Positions 43,265 through 52,288 of a DNA stretch of 64,000 nucleotides are shown piece by piece; position 1 is the first letter of the stretch, and the number at the start of each line of letters is the position of its first letter. A program made the position numbers and the translations under genes. This DNA comes from Roseivirga spongicola (GTDB lineage Bacteria > Bacteroidota > Bacteroidia > Cytophagales > Cyclobacteriaceae). The notes below the pieces were generated by a model. That model saw nothing but the letters and a program-made list of their open reading frames with translations. It did no database searches and was not told the DNA's origin. The stretch spans positions 124,001 to 188,000 of the forward strand of contig NZ_LRPC01000029.1 in assembly GCF_001592965.1 (NCBI RefSeq), read 5' to 3'.

Positions 43265-45028
43265 ATGAAGCTACTAGACCTATTTCAGGAGTTAACCATA
43301 CGTCCTAAGAATGCTGAGGAGCTCAAGGGCTTGATTTTGCAATTAGCCATTCAAGGTAGACTGACTAGGAACTGGAGAAAGCAAAATCCAAATGTAGAGC
43401 CCGCTTCTACCTTATTGAAGAAAATACAAAAGGAAAAAGCTCAACTCATTAGGGAAAAGAAAATAAAGAAGGAAAAGCTAGAGCCAGTTGATCTTGATGA
43501 GGTTTACTTCGAAGTCCCTGAAACCTGGGAGTGGGATCGCATTGGTCAAATTGGTTTTTTGTTTAATGGTAATAGCGTTAACAAGAGCATAAAAGAATCG
43601 AAGTATTCTGGACTTAGTGAAGGCTATCCTTATATAGCAACGAAAGATGTAGGCTATTTGAATGACACAATTGACTATAACAATGGGGTTAGGATTCCAT
43701 TTGATGAACCAAAGTTTAAAGTGGCAAGAAAAGGTACCGTTCTGATCTGCTCTGAAGGTGGCAGTGCCGGCAAGAAAATGGGGATTGTAGAAGAAGATGT
43801 TTGTTTTGGAAATAAACTTTTTGCTTTAGAACAATTCGGAAATATAGAGTCAGTTTATGTTCAAAGTTTATATGGTTCAGAATCTTTCCAAATTGCTTTT
43901 AGAGATAATATGACCGGAATAATTGGTGGCATTTCAAGAAACTCATTTGCCGCCTTATATATCCCCATCCCACCCCTAGAAGAACAAAAAGCCATAGTCG
44001 AAATTGTTGAGCAACTCTTTAAAGAAGTGGAGGCCTTAGAAGAGCAGACCAAATCCAGAGTACAACTTAAAGAAGATTTTGTCACCTCTGCCCTAGTCCA
44101 ATTAACCAATGAGGACACTAGCAAAAGCTGGAGTTTCTTACGACCACATTTCAATGAGTTCTTTACGGAGAAAAGTGGAGTCAAGAAGTTAAGAGAAAGC
44201 ATTCTGCAATTAGCTGTTCAAGGCAAGCTCACCAAGCATTGGAGGAAACGTCATCCTGAACTTGTTTCAGGACCTAACTCTGCCTCCACCCTATTAGCCA
44301 AGATCAAAGCTGAGAAAGAAGAGCTGATCAAAGCCAAAAAGATCAAAAAGGAAAAACCACTTCCTGAGATCACTGAGGAGGAGATTCCTTATGAATTGCC
44401 TGAGGGATGGGTTTGGAGTAGGTTGGGTGAAATAATAACTCTAAAGTCTGGACAAGACTTAAAACCACATGAATACTCCGACTCGGAAGTCATTGGTCTT
44501 CCTTACATAACAGGAGCAAGCAATCTTCAGAATGAAAGAGTCTTGATAAGTCGCTGGACGAATGCTCCTAGATCAATTGCGAATAAAGGAGATTTGCTTC
44601 TGACATGCAAAGGATCTGGTGTTGGTAAAATGGGATGGCTCGAAGAACCTGAGGCACACATTGCTAGACAAATTATGGCAATCAACACAATCTCCTCAGA
44701 GCTAATTTACATTAAGCTGTTCCTCGATATTAATCTGAGTTTTTTCAAAAATGCTGCTAATGGTTTAATCCCTGGAATTGATAGAAAAACGGTTCTTAAT
44801 ATGAGGCTCCCACTTCCAGGTTTAGAGGAGCAGCTAGCTATAATCCAAAAGGTCAATACCCTAATGGCCCTTTGTGACCAGCTAGAGCAAGCCATTGAAG
44901 AAGGAGAAGTACAAATTCAGCAATTAATGCAGAGTTGTTTGAAAGAGGTTTTTGAGGGGGCAGAAGAGGAAAGAGAAGAGTTATTGATAGCTGCTGAGCC
45001 AGAAGTTAAATACAATTCAAATGCTTGA
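43265..45028 (+). CDS. hsdS: Type I restriction specificity subunit S
   Basis: The 587-residue protein has two target-recognition domains, each preceded by a related 70-residue connector: 'AEELKGLILQLAIQGRLTRNWR' and 'VKKLRESILQLAVQGKLTKHWR', followed by 'LVDLDEVYFEVPETWEWDRIGQI' and 'ITEEEIPYELPEGWVWSRLGEI' regions. The two domains recognise the two halves of a bipartite DNA site. The second connector carries an inserted palindromic repeat (44254-44272) that reads 'HPELVSGP'. It overlaps the GIY-YIG gene by 8 bp. The exact recognition sequence cannot be read from sequence. Confidence 0.94.
   Translation: MKLLDLFQELTIRPKNAEELKGLILQLAIQGRLTRNWRKQNPNVEPASTLLKKIQKEKAQLIREKKIKKEKLEPVDLDEVYFEVPETWEWDRIGQIGFLFNGNSVNKSIKESKYSGLSEGYPYIATKDVGYLNDTIDYNNGVRIPFDEPKFKVARKGTVLICSEGGSAGKKMGIVEEDVCFGNKLFALEQFGNIESVYVQSLYGSESFQIAFRDNMTGIIGGISRNSFAALYIPIPPLEEQKAIVEIVEQLFKEVEALEEQTKSRVQLKEDFVTSALVQLTNEDTSKSWSFLRPHFNEFFTEKSGVKKLRESILQLAVQGKLTKHWRKRHPELVSGPNSASTLLAKIKAEKEELIKAKKIKKEKPLPEITEEEIPYELPEGWVWSRLGEIITLKSGQDLKPHEYSDSEVIGLPYITGASNLQNERVLISRWTNAPRSIANKGDLLLTCKGSGVGKMGWLEEPEAHIARQIMAINTISSELIYIKLFLDINLSFFKNAANGLIPGIDRKTVLNMRLPLPGLEEQLAIIQKVNTLMALCDQLEQAIEEGEVQIQQLMQSCLKEVFEGAEEEREELLIAAEPEVKYNSNA
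44254..44272. repeat. Short palindromic repeat inserted in hsdS
   Basis: TCCTGAA-CTTGT-TTCAGGA with 7-bp arms is the core of a known bacterial small palindromic element, which in this frame is read as the peptide HPELVSGP. The equivalent first connector of HsdS (NWRKQNPNVEPASTLL) lacks these residues, so the repeat entered the second connector and stayed in frame. It may be tolerated because connectors are flexible. Confidence 0.7.
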
Positions 45029-45446
45029 ATTCTTAGAAAGATATCAAGTAAAAGGTGAGTTCAGCTTAGGCTTGAACGAAAATCTCAATGATCAGTGTAA
45101 CGCACCTAGAAAGTGGAGCGGAATCTATTTAGTATTTGCAAAAAAGATTCAGTTGAACCACCTCATTTACATTGGCATATCAGGAAGAAAAGGCCCAAAT
45201 GGTAAAATCATTCACCGTTCGGATGGTATTGGAGGAAGAATAGTTAAGGGAAAACAATTCGGTGAGGCAAGAAGAAACTCATGGCAAAAACAAATGAGAC
45301 TAGCTGGCTTCGACAGAATTTATATCAAATGGTATGTCACCCACGGTGAAGTTGATATAGACTTCCCTCGAGAAATTGAACATGATTTACTTACCAAGTT
45401 TCATGAAGCGAGCGGTCAATTACCACTATGGAATAAATCTTTCTAG
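45021..45446 (+). CDS. GIY-YIG nuclease-superfamily protein
   Basis: The 141-residue protein has the GIY motif in 'KWSGIYLVFAKK' (34-36) and the YIG motif in 'HLIYIGISGRKG' (50-52), followed by an Arg-rich helix 'HRSDGIGGRI', and 'PREIEHDLLTKFHEA', where Glu118 or Glu120 could be the metal ligand. This is the single-domain GIY-YIG fold, a nicking/cleaving nuclease. It overlaps hsdS by 8 bp and is 2 bp upstream of the helicase gene, so it is part of the coupled operon. Its substrate (RNA or DNA) is unknown. Confidence 0.8.
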   Translation: MLEFLERYQVKGEFSLGLNENLNDQCNAPRKWSGIYLVFAKKIQLNHLIYIGISGRKGPNGKIIHRSDGIGGRIVKGKQFGEARRNSWQKQMRLAGFDRIYIKWYVTHGEVDIDFPREIEHDLLTKFHEASGQLPLWNKSF

Positions 45447-45448
45447 TA

Positions 45449-48400
45449 ATGGCAGTTGATAATTATTCCATAGAGCAATTTAGTCCTGGGACACTTATTG
45501 AAACAGAAGTAAAAAGGAAGATAGAACCGGGTGTTTTAGAGTTAGATGTAAGCAAAAATTTCACTTCTACAATCTCAATTCTCGACCTTGACTGGAACCT
45601 CACAAGAGCTGAAATTCAATTTAAGTCTATAAAGGAAGGAGATAGAATTAAGGCAGCTGTATATGAAATTACCCCTAATGATAATCATATTAGGTTTAGT
45701 GTCCGCCATCTCCTTGATAAGCCAATTGAGACAGACTATTGGAAGAATCTTAAACTTGGTGATATAATTTCTGGCAAATCCGTTGATGTCCTTTCAACGG
45801 GGCAAGTAGTTGAACTCCAAAATGATTTAACTGGTATAATTTTCGATCACTCTTATCAAGGTGATGATTTTCAATTAGTTACAAAAGACCGAGAAACTAA
45901 TCTACTCATTCTTTCAAAGCCAGTACAGACTAGTCAAGAAAATGACCTTGAAGGAAGCAATTTACCACAAAGTAGTATTGTAATCAAAGATGAAGATTTC
46001 AGGTCTTTTGAAAGTTTCACTAAATCCATTTACAATGATTTTGCAGGCCCAGATGAGTTAGAATTTCTAGAATCAGCTTTTGAAGCAGAACCACAATTGT
46101 TTTCAAAAGAGTTAGTCACTAATTCAAGGTTATACCTTTCATTCGGATTAAACCACTCTGCTTGGGACAACTTTCAGGCACAAGTAATTCCCAGTATTCT
46201 CAACAAGGCGAATGATGAGGAAAAAATAATTAAAGAAGCCTTCGAACATATTGAGAAACAATCTTTTTGGATAAATCTTTCCAAGCGTAATGACAAAGAG
46301 TTCTTTACAATTTATAATGACCAGCTCAACTTTCATGGAGTTATTAATGAATTTGATGAAGAATCATGTCAATTTTTCATTTTCAATGCATCATTTGGAA
46401 GAAAGGATACAAATGCCTCTAGAGGTAAACAAATAAGTTCAAAAATCGGGTCATACGTACTTGTTGACGGAATTTCTTTACTAAGTCCAACAGACAATGT
46501 TCCAATCGGTGAATCAAAGAAACAGGTCTCTATTCTTAGACGGTTACAATTAAAAAGTCAGGCTTCAATAATTTTTACTGAGTTAAAAATGAAGACTGGA
46601 GAGATCATACGAAGTGAGGGAAAGTCTCTTCAAATATTTGATAAATTTTTAGAATACCAGATAGACCATGCCAAAAAGAATCTGCCTCCTCCATTCCCAT
46701 TATCTGACATTCAAAGAACACAAGGTGGTGAAAAAATATCATGGATTCTTCCCCCAGAGGTTGATGATTATTTCGGAAAAGATGAAGAGGGAGAAATTTA
46801 CCTTGACCTCCGTGAAAGAATAAAGTCCAACAAAAAGGATAGGACTTATGAGTATAAAAAGTTCGGCTCTGCAAAAGCTAGACAATTTGGCGAAGTTTGG
46901 TTATTAGAAATTGAAGACTCTTTGCCTCTAAAAGAGGTTAAAGAGTTATATATCCAGAAAAAAGCTTCACTCAGGCAGTACCAAGTACAAAGAGAAATTA
47001 TTAGAGATTTCTTCGATAAAAAATTAAAACTTGATCATGTCGAAAACTTATTGGTAAACCCAAAAAGAATTAAAACTCCTTTTGAATCGCAAGCTGAATT
47101 ATTCAATGAAAACCTGCGGAAAACAGAAGACCAAAAAACTGATAATCGACAAGTAAAAGCTGTTAGAAAAGCGATTGGTAACAAAGACATTTTCTTAATA
47201 CAGGGACCACCTGGTACTGGTAAAACAACCGTCATTACAGAAGTTGTTAGGCAACTTGTGAGTCAAGGAGAGAAGGTCTTGGTGACAAGTCAAACCCATA
47301 TTGCGGTAGACAATGTACTTGAAAAATTGACTGAAGAAAAGTCACTGTCTTTATTAAGACTTGGAGTTAAAAACAAGATAAGAGAGAGCCTACAACAACA
47401 TCATCCTAACGAGCAAATCAAAGCCTATACTAAAGACTTTCTTAGATTCATCGACACCCAAATTGCAATTATTGAATTATGGGAATTAAAGAAAAGTGAT
47501 GAAGAAATTAGGGGTACCGTTAAAGTCCTAAGAGAAGAGTACTCACCAGTAGTACGGGATAAATTGGCAGGGTTCAATTTTGACCTAGTTGATTTATTGA
47601 AGTCAAATTCACTAATAAAAACAAAGAGTATTTTCGATACACTAAACAAATGGAAAACTAGTGTTGAATCAGGACTTGAAATAATAATAGCACCAATCCT
47701 TTATAGCAGTGTAGATGTTGTTTTTGCGACATGTATTGGTATTAAACTCGATCAAGTATTCAATGAAATACAGTTTCAATTTGATACTGTTATAATAGAT
47801 GAAGCAGGTAAGGCCAATCTTGCTGAGTCTTTGGTCGCTATTTCTATGGCCAAGAAGATCATTCTAGTGGGTGATCAAAAACAGTTACCGCCATATATAG
47901 AAAGTGACCTCTTAGACCCAAAAGAAGAGAATAGTTTCCCAAAATCTAAGTATGGTTTCAGGTATGGAAAAGAAGAAATTGAGTATGCACTAAAAACTTC
48001 ATTCTTTGAATTTCTAACGAAAAGAATAGACGCTGGTCAATTTCCATTGACTAATAAAGAGATGTTAAACTATCAACATCGCATGCACCCGAACATTGGT
48101 AGATTTGTTAGTGAATCCTTTTATGACGGAGATGTTAAAATGGGTTCGAGTACACATTTGAATGAATTAGCCTTACCTGCGCCTTTTAATAAAGAAATCA
48201 TATTTTTCAGTACGGGAGCTTTTGAAAATCCTTATGAGAGGCAGAAAGGATTTTCCATTATCAATCAGACCGAAGCTCAAATTCTTGTACAAGATATACT
48301 TCCTAAACTCCTAGAATTTGGCGTAAAGGATAGAGAAGTTGCGGTCATAGCCCCTTACAAATCTCAAGTAGCTCTGATTAAAACAGAATTGGAGGCCTCC

Positions 48401-49579
48401 GCTAAGCACTCTTTATCCAATATTGAAGTGGCTACATTGGACTCTTTTCAGGGTATGGAGTTCGATATCATTGTATTTAGTTTTACACGAAGTGCTAGCC
48501 CAGATCAAGAAAAAAAGAAAGTAGGTTTCCTTGATGATGCAAGAAGATTAAATGTTGCGTTCAGTAGAGCCAAAAAGAAACTTATTTTAATAGGAAATAG
48601 TCGAACACTTACTCAACAGTCAAGCCATTATGATGGCTTATTCCCTTTCACAAAATTATTTCAAAAGCTCGTAGAACTAAGCAATGATGAGAATATTGGG
48701 GCTTTTTATGAAACTAATGATGATGATTATGACTTTAAAAGCCCACATGAGAGATTCCAAGAAAAATATCCCGTAGGGTCCAATGTAAAGGGTGTTGTAA
48801 AAGCGATTGTGCCTTATGGAGCCTTTGTCACTATAGATGGATTGGATGGCTTAGTTCATAAAACAGACATTTCACAACACTTTGTGGCTGATGTGAATGA
48901 TCATCTAGAAGTTGATCAAGAAGTTGACGTTAAGGTTCTCAAAATCAATATTGAGAATAAACAAATAAGTTTGGGAATCAAACAAACAAAAGAAAATGTC
49001 AAGGCACGAACTTCAGAATCAAGAGCAGCCGGAGATTACTTGTTATACGAGGAGTTCAAAAAGAAATTTCCAGTGGGTTCTAAGGTTAGGGGAAAAATTA
49101 AGATAATTAAAGACTACGGTATGTTTATAACCTCCCATGGTCTTGACGGACTCTTGCATATTTCAAATATAGGCGATGACAAGAACCTAGACTTGTCTCA
49201 AGATTTCAAGGTAAAGGATGAAATTCAAGTTGTCCTTCTAGATTATAATGATGAGCTAAAGAAATTCCAACTCGGGCTAAAGCAAATTAAAGAAATTGAA
49301 AAATGGGAGGTCTTTAAAGAAGCAAACCCTGCTCAAACAATCATTAAAACCACCATTAAAGATGTTGCACCTTTTGGAATATTTGTAACATTTGATTCAG
49401 GCTTTTCAGGCTTAGTGCACATTTCCCAATTGAATCCCAAAAAGCGGAATGAAATCAAAAAGCACTATTCTAAAGGAGACCCTTTAGACGTCATGATTCT
49501 CAGCTACAAAGATCAAAAAAGACAAATAGAGCTATCTGAAACTATGGCATTATTAAAGAACAAAGGCAGGCATGTTTAG
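45449..49579 (+). CDS. Superfamily 1 helicase flanked by S1-type RNA-binding domains
   Basis: The 1376-residue protein has two S1-like beta-barrel modules at the N-terminus (about 12-80 and 95-150, e.g. 'LGDIISGKSVDVLSTGQVVELQNDLTGII'), a long linker, and an Upf1/Dna2-type (COG1112) helicase: Walker A 'GPPGTGKTT' (586-594), motif II 'IIDEAG' (784-785), 'VGDQKQLPP', and C-terminal 'SFQGMEFDIIVFSFTRSA' and 'RLNVAFSRAKKKLILIG'. Three S1 domains close the protein (about 1110-1180, 1210-1280, 1295-1365; each with 'GxxVxGxVxxIxxYGxFV...GLxHxS'). S1 domains bind single-stranded RNA, so an RNA or RNA-DNA substrate is likely. It overlaps the next gene by 8 bp. Fusion of S1 domains to a restriction-linked helicase is unusual. 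Confidence 0.88.
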   Translation: MAVDNYSIEQFSPGTLIETEVKRKIEPGVLELDVSKNFTSTISILDLDWNLTRAEIQFKSIKEGDRIKAAVYEITPNDNHIRFSVRHLLDKPIETDYWKNLKLGDIISGKSVDVLSTGQVVELQNDLTGIIFDHSYQGDDFQLVTKDRETNLLILSKPVQTSQENDLEGSNLPQSSIVIKDEDFRSFESFTKSIYNDFAGPDELEFLESAFEAEPQLFSKELVTNSRLYLSFGLNHSAWDNFQAQVIPSILNKANDEEKIIKEAFEHIEKQSFWINLSKRNDKEFFTIYNDQLNFHGVINEFDEESCQFFIFNASFGRKDTNASRGKQISSKIGSYVLVDGISLLSPTDNVPIGESKKQVSILRRLQLKSQASIIFTELKMKTGEIIRSEGKSLQIFDKFLEYQIDHAKKNLPPPFPLSDIQRTQGGEKISWILPPEVDDYFGKDEEGEIYLDLRERIKSNKKDRTYEYKKFGSAKARQFGEVWLLEIEDSLPLKEVKELYIQKKASLRQYQVQREIIRDFFDKKLKLDHVENLLVNPKRIKTPFESQAELFNENLRKTEDQKTDNRQVKAVRKAIGNKDIFLIQGPPGTGKTTVITEVVRQLVSQGEKVLVTSQTHIAVDNVLEKLTEEKSLSLLRLGVKNKIRESLQQHHPNEQIKAYTKDFLRFIDTQIAIIELWELKKSDEEIRGTVKVLREEYSPVVRDKLAGFNFDLVDLLKSNSLIKTKSIFDTLNKWKTSVESGLEIIIAPILYSSVDVVFATCIGIKLDQVFNEIQFQFDTVIIDEAGKANLAESLVAISMAKKIILVGDQKQLPPYIESDLLDPKEENSFPKSKYGFRYGKEEIEYALKTSFFEFLTKRIDAGQFPLTNKEMLNYQHRMHPNIGRFVSESFYDGDVKMGSSTHLNELALPAPFNKEIIFFSTGAFENPYERQKGFSIINQTEAQILVQDILPKLLEFGVKDREVAVIAPYKSQVALIKTELEASAKHSLSNIEVATLDSFQGMEFDIIVFSFTRSASPDQEKKKVGFLDDARRLNVAFSRAKKKLILIGNSRTLTQQSSHYDGLFPFTKLFQKLVELSNDENIGAFYETNDDDYDFKSPHERFQEKYPVGSNVKGVVKAIVPYGAFVTIDGLDGLVHKTDISQHFVADVNDHLEVDQEVDVKVLKINIENKQISLGIKQTKENVKARTSESRAAGDYLLYEEFKKKFPVGSKVRGKIKIIKDYGMFITSHGLDGLLHISNIGDDKNLDLSQDFKVKDEIQVVLLDYNDELKKFQLGLKQIKEIEKWEVFKEANPAQTIIKTTIKDVAPFGIFVTFDSGFSGLVHISQLNPKKRNEIKKHYSKGDPLDVMILSYKDQKRQIELSETMALLKNKGRHV

Positions 49580-50873
49580 AATAACTTTAGACATAGAGCA
49601 GCATTACAACACTTTGCTAGAAAATAATCAAGGTTATTTGCGTGCATTGGCTTTCCTTCAATACCCAATCTATTGTATTCATGCTACAATTTTAGACTCT
49701 ACACCGGATGAACTTGAAATACTAGACAAAGCCATCCTTGACCTAGTCAAAGATAATCCAACCGATGCTAATTCAATCTCAACTATTCTGGGCGTTTCAA
49801 AAAGAGCTATAGAAAATAGAATAATAAAGTTAGAGAATGAAGAGTTAGTAGAAAATGGAAAAAGTATAACTACCAAAGGCAGGCTATTTATTACCGAAGG
49901 CTCTGAAAAACGGTATAGTAGAAAAGATATTGATATTTACCTAGACGGAACCAATAATCGGCCGGTTTCCAAGAATTTAGCGTGGTACTATAGTTCTCAT
50001 TTTATAAGTGAAGAATATTATAATTTTTTCACTAAGGATGACGGACAGGTGATTATTCAAAGACCTTTTGCCCCTGACCTTGTACATGAACCTATTTCTG
50101 AAGAAAAAATCAAAACCTCCATTGAATCACTGAATGAAGATCAAAAGTCTAGATTTGGTATACCTATAGGGCTTGAAAAGATAGAATCAATGTCTTACAC
50201 ATTATTGACGTTACCGTTATTGGTATCTCTTTCTGACGATGGAAAACCAGTTAAACAGATCACTAATGGCCTAAGTCTTTCTGGTGAAAACGAACCAATA
50301 ACTAAAATAAAGAAGATTTTAGAGGCAAAGATTCAAGGTTTGCTTGTACAACTAAACCCTTCAAAAAATCACGGCCCCACGATCGGTACAAATTGGTTTG
50401 AAGCTGATAACAATGACTTTGGGAATAACAGACTTTTCTATATCACAGAAGATGAGTTTAAAGAATTTATTGAGATTGAATATAGTCTAACTGGCTTAGA
50501 GAATGAAAATATAATATGCGATAAAAATGAGCTTGTATTAGTCATTACTAAAAAACTACTGGATCGCACGAGAGACAAAAAGTCTATAATCATAAACCTA
50601 CTTCGAGGTCGAGACTATATAAGTAGAAATCCTCTTCATGGTGTTTGGAAGTTATTTATAACCTTCAAAACTACTGATGTGCTTGTTCAAGAAATTTGTG
50701 AATTATATGCACTATGCAAAGAATATGATTTCTCCCCACCGTTGGAAGAGGTATTAACTATGAAAAACAACATGAAAGGGAACTTCAGGAAAAATCTAAT
50801 AGATCTAGAACTGAATGGCATTCTAGAAAAAATTGATATGAAGCTTTTTATGAATGATCCAAGCGAGGCATGA
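49572..50873 (+). CDS. Winged-helix protein of unknown function in the CARF/restriction operon
   Basis: The 433-residue protein has a clear winged helix-turn-helix at about residues 48-105 ('LEILDKAILDLVKDNPTDANSISTILGVSKRAIENRIIKLENEELV'). The rest has no motif that I recognise; it is predicted mixed alpha/beta, with 'LLTLPLLVSLSDDGKPV' and a C-terminal helical section. It overlaps the helicase gene by 8 bp and the PLD gene by 4 bp (ATGA). The wHTH could read a nucleic acid (sensor or regulator) for the helicase/PLD pair. I found no nucleotide cyclase or polymerase motif in it. Confidence 0.72.
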   Translation: MFRITLDIEQHYNTLLENNQGYLRALAFLQYPIYCIHATILDSTPDELEILDKAILDLVKDNPTDANSISTILGVSKRAIENRIIKLENEELVENGKSITTKGRLFITEGSEKRYSRKDIDIYLDGTNNRPVSKNLAWYYSSHFISEEYYNFFTKDDGQVIIQRPFAPDLVHEPISEEKIKTSIESLNEDQKSRFGIPIGLEKIESMSYTLLTLPLLVSLSDDGKPVKQITNGLSLSGENEPITKIKKILEAKIQGLLVQLNPSKNHGPTIGTNWFEADNNDFGNNRLFYITEDEFKEFIEIEYSLTGLENENIICDKNELVLVITKKLLDRTRDKKSIIINLLRGRDYISRNPLHGVWKLFITFKTTDVLVQEICELYALCKEYDFSPPLEEVLTMKNNMKGNFRKNLIDLELNGILEKIDMKLFMNDPSEA

Positions 50874-52288
50874 AGATTAAAAAAGACACCGATACTTTTA
50901 ATGATTGGCTTTTTGTCAAGAAAAACAAATCCTTCCAAGCTTGGACGTCAAACAATGAACTACCTATTACGCTAGAAGGACAAACTGAATTAAAGAATAT
51001 TATACTTGATCTCATTGAGATAGCAGAGGTATGCATAAAACTTTGTTCCTTCATACTAACAGATTCAGAAATCATTAATGCTCTACTCAATAAATTAAGA
51101 ACAACAGACTGTTGTATTTTCATCCTCACACAGCTTGACTCCTCCAAATTCTCTGCGAGCCTCTTAACAGAAGAAGAACTTCAAGAAAACACAAATGAAA
51201 CTCATTTAAACGCTATCAACTCACTATTCAATGAAGGGGCTCATATAAGGGCAGCTGAGAATGTCCATGCTAAATTCATCATTGTTGATAATAAAAAAAC
51301 TTTAGTCACCTCAGCCAATATTACAACTCCCTCATTAAATAAAAATCCTGAGTCAGGTGTTTATTTGCAGCAAAACTCTTCGGATGTAGCATCAAAACTT
51401 TTTGACTCCATATATCGCTATGGAACAACCTATAATCAATTTGTAAAGTCAGGAACTGGAAGAAAGTTTATTAAGCATTCGAACTTTTCACTCTCATCAG
51501 AATGGCTTCCCAATGACCCGAAAGACTTTTTATATACACTTGGGAACTTAAACAATTCGATTTATTCTAGTCTAATAGAATTAATTGAAGAGGCTCAGAA
51601 AGAAATAATTATGTCCTCTTATTGCATCATTGGATTAGAAAATTTAACTGAATTTATGGACTCAATAAAGAGAGCCATTAATCGAGGAGTCGATATACAA
51701 ATCTTCTGCAGAGGCATGAACTATAGACCATTGCACATGCTTGGTTGTATTGAATTTGCTGAATTAGGGTGCAAAATTTATGGTGACGTTTTTAACCATT
51801 CTAAAGGACTTTCTAACGAACAAAGTGGGATGATTTTTACTGCCAATATAGACGGTAGACATGGATTAAAAAGTGGTTTTGAAGTCGGTGCAAAATTGAA
51901 CGGACCTCAAAATGATGCGCTAAGATCCTTTATGAAATGGCAGGTTGCGAATGCGCCTTATCAATTAGAAAAAGGAACTATCAGGAAGCACTACTTTGCT
52001 TCTTATGAGTGGTATGTAAAGGAAAAGGGATTAAAATGCCCTCCTCCATTGAAAAAAATAAGCTTTGACTGCAAAAACTTAAATAAGTCCCAGAGCGATC
52101 ATTTAGCAGAAAAACCTTTCTATGGCTTTTATAAAGGCGGAAACTTAATGGCCCTCGATATTAACGGAGGTGCTTTTGAAACAAACTTTGAAAATGGAAT
52201 GATTAAATTGAATCAGGCACAAAGTTCTTACAAAGGTTTTGAAAAATACTTGATTAGATACGAAGAAATGAGTTTTCATTATGAATGA
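50870..52288 (+). CDS. Phospholipase D-fold (PLDc) nuclease-like protein
   Basis: The 472-residue protein contains the PLD signature 'VHAKFIIVDNKKTLVTSANIT' (H-x-K-x4-D) in the first half. The second half has 'FNHSKGLSNEQSGMIFTANIDGRHG', in which H-x-K is kept but the Asp is replaced, so one catalytic half may be weakened or the two differ. PLD-fold proteins in phage defence (e.g. DISARM DrmC, Mokosh) act as nucleases. It overlaps both neighbours (4 bp upstream, 8 bp downstream). It is probably the effector nuclease of the helicase module. Confidence 0.8.
   Translation: MKIKKDTDTFNDWLFVKKNKSFQAWTSNNELPITLEGQTELKNIILDLIEIAEVCIKLCSFILTDSEIINALLNKLRTTDCCIFILTQLDSSKFSASLLTEEELQENTNETHLNAINSLFNEGAHIRAAENVHAKFIIVDNKKTLVTSANITTPSLNKNPESGVYLQQNSSDVASKLFDSIYRYGTTYNQFVKSGTGRKFIKHSNFSLSSEWLPNDPKDFLYTLGNLNNSIYSSLIELIEEAQKEIIMSSYCIIGLENLTEFMDSIKRAINRGVDIQIFCRGMNYRPLHMLGCIEFAELGCKIYGDVFNHSKGLSNEQSGMIFTANIDGRHGLKSGFEVGAKLNGPQNDALRSFMKWQVANAPYQLEKGTIRKHYFASYEWYVKEKGLKCPPPLKKISFDCKNLNKSQSDHLAEKPFYGFYKGGNLMALDINGGAFETNFENGMIKLNQAQSSYKGFEKYLIRYEEMSFHYE

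Noticed and set aside
44254-44272. Terminator hairpin inside hsdS
   Set aside because: No T run follows on either strand and it lies in frame within the coding sequence; it fits a small palindromic repeat better.
49572-50873. Nucleotide cyclase producing a CARF ligand
   Set aside because: I looked for GGDEF/GGDD or nucleotidyltransferase GS...D-x-D motifs and found none; only a winged helix is supported.
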